Below are positions 10,005 to 16,728 of a stretch of DNA of 61,695 nucleotides, in pieces. This DNA is from an uncultured Clostridia bacterium (GTDB lineage Bacteria > Bacillota > Clostridia > Oscillospirales > CAG-272). The translations under genes were made by a program, and so were the position numbers. Below the pieces are notes generated by a model, which saw only the letters and a list, made by a program, of their open reading frames with translations, searched no databases and was not told the DNA's origin. Position 1 is the first letter of the stretch. Every line of letters begins with the position of its first letter. The DNA is taken from assembly GCA_944392615.1 (NCBI GenBank), contig CALXXF010000010.1, forward strand, positions 1 to 61,695, written 5' to 3'.

Positions 10005-10727
10005 ATGCGGTGGCTCGACAGTTTTGTTACAGAGGACGAAAAAGAAATATTTGATGCAGAATATCCGGCAGTGGTTCCGTTTCTGATGGAAGAATACGGA
10101 AATGAATGCCGGTTTGAAGTATATTCGGGATTTGAAAGGTCTGCAAGAAGGTTTGCAAGCGAATTTCCGGAGGAGCGTTTTTCAGAGGAAGCTCTCGGAA
10201 AAATATGCGCTTACTCAGATGAGTACCTCGCTGAGCGCGGATATTCACGTGATAAAAAGCAGACTGCTTCATTCTATATAAGGTATGAATTTACCGGGTC
10301 CGGAAGGCTCCTGAGTCTCTGCTTATCCGACACCACCTTTTTTCTTTCCGACATATACGCCCCTGGACAATCGCTTTTTATGAAAAAAGGCGGTAACATT
10401 ACAACATTCAATCTTCCGTCGCTCGTAAAGAAAGGAATACCCGCTTTTGTCACTCTGTGCGGCGACAGAATTGTTTCAATAGCTACTGTAAACGAAACTG
10501 AAGAAGAAAAAAATATTCTTGAAATAACTGTTGAAACTGCTCCGGCGTTCAGAAAACGCGGTTATGCAGTTTCAAATACTGCGGCGCTTGCAGACTACAT
10601 ACAAAAACTCGGAAAGAAGGCGGTGTACTGTTGCCGCGCTACAAATCTGTCGTCGCGTAAGGTCGCAGAACACTGCGGATTTGAAAAAAGCGGGCGCTTT
10701 TTTGCTGTCAGCGCTTACAGGGACTGA
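10005..10727 (+). CDS. GNAT-family N-acetyltransferase
   Basis: A protein of 240 residues. The C-terminal half (about 140-240) has the GNAT core: a central strand, then V.TAPAFRKRGYA, which is the acetyl-CoA pyrophosphate-binding loop (R-x-x-G-x-A), then ATNLSSRKVAEHCGF, the usual distal motif. The N-terminal 130 residues are not recognisable and may position the acceptor. It most resembles the two-lobed GNAT proteins of Clostridia whose substrates are unknown. I chose ATG 10005 over the in-frame GTG 9993 because GAGGTG (9990-9995) lies nine bases before the ATG and overlaps the GTG. It is monocistronic, with its own promoter. It would act in the cytoplasm; the acceptor cannot be predicted. 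Confidence 0.8.
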   Translation: MRWLDSFVTEDEKEIFDAEYPAVVPFLMEEYGNECRFEVYSGFERSARRFASEFPEERFSEEALGKICAYSDEYLAERGYSRDKKQTASFYIRYEFTGSGRLLSLCLSDTTFFLSDIYAPGQSLFMKKGGNITTFNLPSLVKKGIPAFVTLCGDRIVSIATVNETEEEKNILEITVETAPAFRKRGYAVSNTAALADYIQKLGKKAVYCCRATNLSSRKVAEHCGFEKSGRFFAVSAYRD

Positions 10728-10857
10728 AAACACGGTGAAAAAAACGAAAACACTCATTTAAGCGCAGTACTCTTCTCTGCGGATTATTTCTGCATATGAA
10801 CCGTGCTGAAGAGAGACTTCGGAACAGAATGAGAATGCGCGAGAAAGTTTGATTGTT

Positions 10858-10893
10858 AAGGTATACGGTAAGGTATACGGTAAGGTATACGGT
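10858..10893 (+). repeat. Three perfect tandem 12-base repeats upstream of rqcH
   Basis: AAGGTATACGGT occurs three times without a mismatch at 10858-10869, 10870-10881 and 10882-10893. Each unit holds the palindrome GTATAC. The array ends 74 bases before the rqcH start codon. The 12-base period is close to one helical turn, which would place three binding sites on nearly the same face of the DNA. TATACG within a unit could also act as a -10 element, but no good -35 is correctly spaced. Confidence 0.85.
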
Positions 10894-10967
10894 AAAAAGT
10901 ATGCTTGTCAAAAAATCGGTAAAAGAAGTACCGGAACAGGCTGATTGCAAAGGAGAGACTGAGAAAC

Positions 10968-12695
10968 ATGGCATTTGACGCCGGGATGATGTGTGCTGTT
11001 ACAAGCGAGCTTCAGGAAAAGCTTGCGGGCTCGCGTGTTGAAAAGATATACCAACCCGAGAGAGACGAGATAATCATAGCCCTGCATACAAAGAGCGGAG
11101 GGGCAAAACTGGATATATGTGCAACGCCGGGAAGCTCCCGCATAAACATTACGACCGTGCAGAAGGAAAATCCGCAGAATCCCCCGTCTTTTTGCACGCT
11201 CCTGAGAAAACATCTTTCAGGTGCGCGGCTTCTCGAAGTGTCTATGCCGGGATTTGAACGTGTCGCAAAGATTACCTTTGAGGCAAGAGACGAAATGGGC
11301 TTTTCTCAGACGCGCATTCTCTTCATCGAAATAATGGGAAAATACAGCAATATGATACTGACCGACGGAGGGCTTAAAATATCAGGGGTGCTTCGCCCGG
11401 TGGATTTTTCCCTCAGCGTGAAAAGGCAGCTGCTTCCCCAAATGACATACGAGTTGCCCCCTGCCCAGGACAAGCTCGACCCGATGTCGACAAGCGCAGA
11501 AGAGTTCATAGCTTTGGCGCGCGACAATCCCACCCTTGCCTCGGACAAATTCATTACTGCGTTTTACAGCGGGATTTCGTCGCTTGTGGCAAGGGAAATC
11601 GCAAGCCGGTCGGCAGAGGTCGCAGGGCAGGCACCGGTGTCTCTTTACAGAGCTTTCGAAGATGTAATGAATATAATAAAGACCGCGGATTTTTCTCCTG
11701 TAATAATTTATGACGGCGACCGCCCGGTCGATTTTTGCTTTTTTGATATAAGACAGTACGGCGGCGCGCTCAGCGTAAGAAAAATGGACAGCATATCTGA
11801 GGTCATTGAAGAGTTTTATTCCCAGCGGGACAATGCAGAGCATTCAAGGCAGAGAGCGCACGACCTGTTCAGGCTTGTAGCTAACGCAGAAGGACGACTC
11901 AGGAAAAAAATATCTCTTCAGGAACAGGAGCTGGGCGATTGCTCTCAGAAGGAAAGCTTCAGGCGCGTCGGAGAGCTGATAACCTCGAATATGCACACGC
12001 TGAAACGCGGCATGAGCAGGGCAACGGTTACCGATTATTATGACCCGGACTGCGGACAGGTAGAAATAAGTCTCGATCCAAGACTGTCCCCGTCGCAAAA
12101 CGCCCAGTACTACTACAAAAAATACAACAAGCTCAAAAATGCCGAGACCGAACTTGCCAAGCAGATAGAAGCGGCTAAGAAGGAGCTTGAGTATATAATT
12201 ACGGTCAAGGATTGCCTGGAAAGAGCAAGAGGGCAGAGCGAGCTTGACGATATACGTTCCGAGCTTGCGGCTTCTGGTTACAGCGGTCCCGCTGCCGGCA
12301 AATCGCCTGCAAAAAAGGAGAAGGAAAAAACAAGGCCGGCTGAATTTTTTACAAGGAACGGCTTCAGGCTGCTCTGCGGAAAGAACAACATTCAAAATGA
12401 TTATATTACCTTCAAGGCGGCGTCAAAGAACGACATATGGTTTCATGTAAAAAACGTGCCGGGGTCTCACGTCGTGCTGTTTACGCAGGGCAGAGAGCCG
12501 ACAGACGACGATATTTACGACGCGGCGTGTACTGCGGCAATCCACTCTTCACTTTCCGGCGCAAGCAAAACCGCTGTTGACTATACTCTTGTCAAAAATG
12601 TGAAAAAGCCCAACGGCGCAAAACCCGGATTTGTAATATACCCGACATACAAAACCGTTTACGTCTCACCTGAAAAGGAAGGAAGCCGGAAATGA
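10968..12695 (+). CDS. rqcH: Ribosome-associated quality control factor RqcH (NFACT family)
   Basis: A protein of 575 residues, the normal length for bacterial RqcH (also annotated FbpA or fibronectin-binding protein). The N-terminal NFACT-N domain (about 1-175, starting MAFDAGMMCAV) is followed by a helical region and a long coiled coil (about 280-430). The NFACT-R domain (about 455-565) carries DIWFHVKNVPGSHVV near residue 488. In the family, RqcH binds the obstructed 50S subunit carrying peptidyl-tRNA and recruits tRNA-Ala to add C-terminal alanine tails, marking stalled peptides for degradation. AAAGGAGA at 10949-10956 supports the start. The gene overlaps the next one by four bases (ATGA), so the two are co-translated. 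The tandem repeats at 10858 lie in its upstream region. Confidence 0.93.
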   Translation: MAFDAGMMCAVTSELQEKLAGSRVEKIYQPERDEIIIALHTKSGGAKLDICATPGSSRINITTVQKENPQNPPSFCTLLRKHLSGARLLEVSMPGFERVAKITFEARDEMGFSQTRILFIEIMGKYSNMILTDGGLKISGVLRPVDFSLSVKRQLLPQMTYELPPAQDKLDPMSTSAEEFIALARDNPTLASDKFITAFYSGISSLVAREIASRSAEVAGQAPVSLYRAFEDVMNIIKTADFSPVIIYDGDRPVDFCFFDIRQYGGALSVRKMDSISEVIEEFYSQRDNAEHSRQRAHDLFRLVANAEGRLRKKISLQEQELGDCSQKESFRRVGELITSNMHTLKRGMSRATVTDYYDPDCGQVEISLDPRLSPSQNAQYYYKKYNKLKNAETELAKQIEAAKKELEYIITVKDCLERARGQSELDDIRSELAASGYSGPAAGKSPAKKEKEKTRPAEFFTRNGFRLLCGKNNIQNDYITFKAASKNDIWFHVKNVPGSHVVLFTQGREPTDDDIYDAACTAAIHSSLSGASKTAVDYTLVKNVKKPNGAKPGFVIYPTYKTVYVSPEKEGSRK

Positions 12696-13546
12696 TGACG
12701 CAGAAAAATTACCGGGATTTTGCAGAAGTCGTATCCGTATCAGCCGTAAGCGGCGACTCAGAACTCCTGTCATCGGTGGGATGCGAGCAGACACAAAAAG
12801 AAAGATTCCTCGCCGCCGTCGGACGGATACTTAGAGAGGAAAAAAGCAGGCAGGGAATAGGCAGACTCTCGGAAAAAACGCTCCATGCTGTAATCAAAGA
12901 TTATATTGAGCCGGACCGCTCTTTCCATGAGGTGAAGGTGGGCTCTCGTGTTGCGGATATAAAGCGGGATGACCGGATATTCGAGATACAAAGCGCCGGC
13001 TTTCATCTTCTGCGCGACAAGCTCGACGAATTTCTGCCCGAGAGCAGGGTGACTGTGGTCTATCCTCTTGCGGCGACAAAGTATATAATAAAGGTCTCTT
13101 CTGACGGAGAACTTTCAAAACCGCGTAAGAGCCCGCGCTCTATGGCTTTGCTGACGGTTTTTACAGAGTTGTATAAGATAAGGCAATATCTTTCCTTTGC
13201 AAACCTGTCGTTGCGGGTAATAGGTGTTGATATGAACGAATACAGACTTCTGCGATCGCCGGGGCAGAAGCGCAAAGGGAGGTTCTCTTCGGACAGCGTA
13301 AGGCTGGAGCGTATGCCGACGGCTCTGGCATATGATGAAACCTTCAGTTGCCCGCGTGATTATCTGCGACTGCTGGGTGCCGCCCCGCCAGACGCCTTTA
13401 CGGTAAAGGAGCTGGCGTCGTTCAGTGGCGTCAGGGGAAGACACGCTTATTTTGCTGTGAATGTGCTGCTGTCCCTGGGAATCCTTGAACGGTGTCCCAA
13501 CAGGGGCAGGGAGTATGTATACCGGATAGTCTCTCCAACCGCCTGA
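12692..13546 (+). CDS. Uncharacterised protein, possible PD-(D/E)XK-like nuclease fold with C-terminal winged helix
   Basis: A protein of 284 residues, start-overlapped with rqcH (ATGA at 12692-12695). I do not recognise a named family. The N-terminal part contains E61, then HEVKVGSRVADI with E80 and D89, then FEIQ with E98 and Q100, then an amphipathic helix. The order E...D...E-x-Q resembles the active site of CoiA-like and other PD-(D/E)XK enzymes, where Gln or Lys follows the second acid. The C-terminal 60 residues (TVKELASFSGV and following) read as a winged helix-turn-helix. It has no signal peptide or membrane segment. Translational coupling to rqcH suggests a role near translation quality control or nucleic acid processing, but this is inference. 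The fold call needs structure prediction. Confidence 0.6.
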   Translation: MMTQKNYRDFAEVVSVSAVSGDSELLSSVGCEQTQKERFLAAVGRILREEKSRQGIGRLSEKTLHAVIKDYIEPDRSFHEVKVGSRVADIKRDDRIFEIQSAGFHLLRDKLDEFLPESRVTVVYPLAATKYIIKVSSDGELSKPRKSPRSMALLTVFTELYKIRQYLSFANLSLRVIGVDMNEYRLLRSPGQKRKGRFSSDSVRLERMPTALAYDETFSCPRDYLRLLGAAPPDAFTVKELASFSGVRGRHAYFAVNVLLSLGILERCPNRGREYVYRIVSPTA

Positions 13547-13644
13547 GTCGACTGGCGCCGGAAAAGAAAGTCCGGATAGAATCAGCAGTGGTCTTAAAAC
13601 GTCTTACTGACATGCAAACAATATTAGCGGCATGGCTCGACAGG

Positions 13645-15135
13645 CTATTTTTTATACGAATTACCGTAGCTGCTGTCCGAATTACCGGAGCCGCTGTCCG
13701 ATTTGCCAGGATCGTCTGAATTATCGGACCAGTCCCTGAGTTTTTTGCGTATTATGTGTCTTGACATAGCCTTTTTGTTGAACGGAATCAGGGGATAAAG
13801 ATAGCTGCGGCTTCCATCGACAGATTTGTTTGACGCGACGATGACGACAATGAGCACGGTTCCTACTATGAATCCTGCCCATCCGAGAAGCGCAACAAAG
13901 CAGAGCATCATTATGCGCATGAATTTGAATGCGTATCCCAACTCAAATGACGGTTGTGTGAAATTAGAAATTGCAACAAACGACATATAGAGTATCACTT
14001 CCGGTATGAGCCATCCGACCTCTACTGCAAAATCGCCCATTATAAGACCAGCCACAACCGACAGCGAGTTGCCGAGGGTTGACGGCGTATTCAGCGACGC
14101 GAGCTTCAGTCCGTCTATCATCAGTTCCACTATCATGAGCTGGAAAAATATAGGTATCGCGGGGTCGTTGTTTATTTTTATAAAATCCAGAGCAGGCGGC
14201 ACAAGCTCAGGATGTATCACAAGCATGTACCATGCCGGAGAAAAGAACAGAGTGACGAAAAAAATCAGTGTCCTCACAAATCGCAGATACGTGCCGGTTA
14301 ACGGAGGAAAATAATAGTCGTCGCTTTCCTGTACAAAGTCGAATATGGATGTCGGGAGAAGCATTGCCTGCGGAGAATTGTCGCACATAACTATCACACC
14401 GCCTTCAAGCAGCGTCGCTGTCGCGGTGTCGGGACGCTCGGTATACCTGAATTTCGGAAACGGGTTGAACCATTTTTGACGTATCAGACATTCAGCCAGC
14501 GATTCCTGTCCGAGCGATAAGGCGTCTGTCTGTATTGACGATATGCGGTCGGTTATGCGCTTCACAAAATCCGCATCCGCCCTGCCTTCGTAATAGCATA
14601 CAGCCACGTCGGTTTGGGAGCTTCTGCCTACGGTAACTTTGTTTATTGTCAGCTCGCGGCAACGTATCCTGCGGCGAAGTATTGCAATATTGTTTTTAAG
14701 AAGCTCGGTAAACCCGTCCCGCGAGCCCCGGAGCACCCGGTCGTTGTCGGGTTCGGATATAGAACGCACCGGAACTGAACGTGTATCGGTCAGTATTGCG
14801 CGGTTATATCCCTCTATTATGAGTGCCGACACTCCGCTGAGAATGAAAAGAGCGACATTGTCCGGGTCGTCGCTGAGCGAGATATCCCCGTATGGGACAA
14901 AACCTGCCGCGAATGTCTCTATTGAAACCGTGACGCCGGGGCTGCAGCAGGGATGCTGGTAGCGGTATATAAGATCGCCTATTACGGCGTCTGATGACAT
15001 GGTTGAGATAAAATAAAACGCAGCCTGTCTGCCCGATATGTCTATTATACGCTTTTTGCAGTCAAAGTTCTTGCCGAAGCCGATGCGCTCCTCTGTCATC
15101 TCCATGTTTTTGATGAAGTCATCGCTATATTTCAT
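13645..15135 (-). CDS. Spore germination protein, SpoVAF/GerA family
   Basis: A protein of 496 residues. The N-terminal soluble region starts with a SpoVAF-like FDCKKRIIDISGRQAAFYF segment. It includes the family signature around RSISEPDNDRVLRGSRDGF and IRRRIRC near residues 130-170. The C-terminal half has several hydrophobic segments (around 290-320 and 390-440), as in GerA A-subunits. The tail is Ser/Asp/Gly/Asn-rich and low in complexity. SpoVAF works with FigP/YmfQ-type partners in the inner spore membrane and amplifies germination ion release; GerA proteins are germinant receptor subunits. The sequence fits SpoVAF best, but no spoVA genes are adjacent, so the narrower label is tentative. 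The start is supported by a GGTGAT ribosome site about seven bases upstream. It faces the rqcH operon, with about 100 bases between the two stop codons. Confidence 0.85.
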   Translation of the reverse strand: MKYSDDFIKNMEMTEERIGFGKNFDCKKRIIDISGRQAAFYFISTMSSDAVIGDLIYRYQHPCCSPGVTVSIETFAAGFVPYGDISLSDDPDNVALFILSGVSALIIEGYNRAILTDTRSVPVRSISEPDNDRVLRGSRDGFTELLKNNIAILRRRIRCRELTINKVTVGRSSQTDVAVCYYEGRADADFVKRITDRISSIQTDALSLGQESLAECLIRQKWFNPFPKFRYTERPDTATATLLEGGVIVMCDNSPQAMLLPTSIFDFVQESDDYYFPPLTGTYLRFVRTLIFFVTLFFSPAWYMLVIHPELVPPALDFIKINNDPAIPIFFQLMIVELMIDGLKLASLNTPSTLGNSLSVVAGLIMGDFAVEVGWLIPEVILYMSFVAISNFTQPSFELGYAFKFMRIMMLCFVALLGWAGFIVGTVLIVVIVASNKSVDGSRSYLYPLIPFNKKAMSRHIIRKKLRDWSDNSDDPGKSDSGSGNSDSSYGNSYKK

Positions 15136-15255
15136 ATCTGTGTATCACCGGAAAATAATTTTACTGTGCTTTTATTTTATTCTTTCCGGTGCCGCGTAAA
15201 AATAAAAGTGTTTTTTGATTTTTCAGTGAAGAAGGAACGAATTACCAGCATCGTA

Positions 15256-15284
15256 TTTACAACAGAATATAAAAATGTTATAAT
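15256..15284 (+). promoter_or_regulatory. Promoter for the membrane-anchored LRR gene
   Basis: TTTACA at 15256-15261 and TATAAT at 15279-15284 are separated by exactly 17 bases. Transcription should begin near 15291, giving a short leader before the ATG at 15317. Confidence 0.75.
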
Positions 15285-15316
15285 GAACCCAAGCTGAATA
15301 TGTGAGGAATGTTTGG

Positions 15317-16063
15317 ATGGAAGATAGAAAAAAGCAACTTAAGGTACGGATGTGGCTGTCATTTTCGGTCGCGCTTGTGTTTTTTGTCTTTTGTATTGTG
15401 TTTTTTAAATTTCCCGACAATTCGATGGAAAACTTTGTTTTCAGAATAGACGAAAACGGGGACGCCATAGTCATGGGATATACCGGAGACGCGTCAACCC
15501 TTGAAATACCCTCAGAGTATGAGGGTCATAAAGTGAGATATATATCGGAAAGCGCCTTTGCCGGCTTTTCATCGTCGGTGAAAAAAGTTATAATTCCTTC
15601 AAGCGTGCGAGAAATAGGCGACGATGCTTTTGCCGATTGCTCGCAGCTCAAGACTGTCGTGCTGAGTGAGGGACTAAGGACGATAGGATACGGCGCGTTC
15701 AGAAATTGTTCGTCTCTTAAAAAAATAACCCTTCCTGAGAGTCTTGAAAAAATAGATGACTACGCCTTTAACGCTTGTATAAGTCTCTCTTCACTTAAAA
15801 TACCCGGTAATGTTGAATATATAGGCTACGAAGCCTTCGGAGCCTGCGAAAGCCTGCGGCTCGACGTTTCTGAAAACGCTCTTGCAGCAGAGGTTGCTGA
15901 GGAATATATGATAGATACAGGTAAGGTCGACACATTTGCCCTTCGCATTGTTATAATAGTCGTTTGCTCTGTCATAGGCGTGGGTGTCGCCGTATTCCTT
16001 ATAAGAAAATTTTCACGTAAGAGCGTCGCCGCCAACGCCGGTAAAGGAAACAGCACACAGTAA
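15317..16063 (+). CDS. Membrane-anchored BspA-type leucine-rich repeat protein
   Basis: A protein of 248 residues. A hydrophobic segment at about 12-31 acts as signal anchor. About five LRR_5/BspA repeats follow (pattern I..YAF..C.SL..I.IP.SV..I), and a second membrane segment lies at about 210-232 before a basic tail. The repeat block would face outward if both segments span the membrane. BspA-type repeats commonly mediate protein-protein or adhesion contacts; no enzyme domain is present. I prefer ATG 15317 to the in-frame GTG 15302 because TGAGGA at 15303-15308 is correctly placed for the ATG. It has its own promoter and is followed by a tRNA on the opposite strand. It is much shorter than the LRR lipoproteins at 58-61 kb. 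Confidence 0.8.
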   Translation: MEDRKKQLKVRMWLSFSVALVFFVFCIVFFKFPDNSMENFVFRIDENGDAIVMGYTGDASTLEIPSEYEGHKVRYISESAFAGFSSSVKKVIIPSSVREIGDDAFADCSQLKTVVLSEGLRTIGYGAFRNCSSLKKITLPESLEKIDDYAFNACISLSSLKIPGNVEYIGYEAFGACESLRLDVSENALAAEVAEEYMIDTGKVDTFALRIVIIVVCSVIGVGVAVFLIRKFSRKSVAANAGKGNSTQ

Positions 16064-16220
16064 TTGTTGAGGTCCGTCCACAGCGTCTTTCTTATTCGGT
16101 GTCATTCCTTTTTATATGCTTATGTGCAATTCGGATGATAAGACGGCATTTCGCATGCACGAATGCGAAGTAAAAAAACAAAAAAGCAGAGCGCCGGAGA
16201 AAAAGACGCCGTGCAGGCAA

Positions 16221-16264
16221 ACAAAAAAGCACGGCGCCGGAGAAAAACTCCGGAAACCGTGCTT
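16221..16264 (-). terminator. Terminator of tRNA-Arg
   Basis: Read on the minus strand, AAGCACGG (16264-16257) pairs with CCGTGCTT (16234-16227). An inner CCGGAG/CTCCGG stem has an A/T-rich loop, and a run of Ts (plus-strand As 16223-16228) follows. It begins just after the tRNA 3' end. The sequence GCGCCGGAGAAAAA recurs at 16190, so part of the region is duplicated. Confidence 0.75.
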
Positions 16265-16267
16265 CAA

Positions 16268-16343
16268 TGGCGCGCCATGCGGGATTCGAACCTGCGACCT
16301 ACCGGTTCGTAGCCGGGCACTCTATCCACTGAGCTAATGGCGC
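16268..16343 (-). tRNA. tRNA-Arg (anticodon ACG)
   Basis: The minus strand folds into a complete 76-nt cloverleaf with encoded CCA (16270-16268). The acceptor stem is GCGCCAT (16343-16337) with ATGGCGC (16278-16272), and the discriminator base is G. The D arm contains TAGCTCAGTGGATAGAG, the anticodon stem CCGG encloses ACG, and the T arm contains GGTTCGAATCC. ACG is normally edited to ICG and reads CGU, CGC and CGA. Its own terminator follows, so it is a single-gene unit. Confidence 0.96.
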
Positions 16344-16655
16344 ATAGGATAAACAAGAGTTACGGGAAGGAATGCAGCAACGCCGCAGAACCGCACATCA
16401 CCGTACCCGCTTATGATACCATATTATTTTAAAAAAGTCAATAGATTTGGCTGAAGATTTTGCATTTAAGTTTTAAAAAACAGTGAATTTTTTCTTTTAT
16501 TCGTTATCATCCATTTGCTTGGTATTAAAGCAGGAAAAATGATGGGAGTGAGAAATATATTCCGGAAAGTTACCTATATTATTTTCAGAAAAAACGGTTA
16601 TATGTTTACAAAAAGGGAAAAATTATAAAATTTTTTCCGAATAGATACTCATATA

Positions 16656-16684
16656 TTGACAATTGGGTGAATTTGTAGTAAAAT
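16656..16684 (+). promoter_or_regulatory. Promoter for the PA14/GLUG protein
   Basis: A perfect TTGACA at 16656-16661, a 17-base spacer and TAAAAT at 16679-16684. The leader is about 38 nt and ends with GGAGG at 16718-16722, six bases before the ATG. The AT-rich bases 16400-16650 contain no gene. Confidence 0.8.
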
Positions 16685-16728
16685 ACGTAAAGCAGAACCT
16701 CAAAATTTATCTATAACGGAGGAAACGC

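Noticed and set aside
10858..10893. CRISPR array
   Set aside because: The 12-base units touch each other, with no spacers.
16116..16337. 73-codon plus-strand frame
   Set aside because: It runs through the tRNA-Arg gene and its terminator on the opposite strand.
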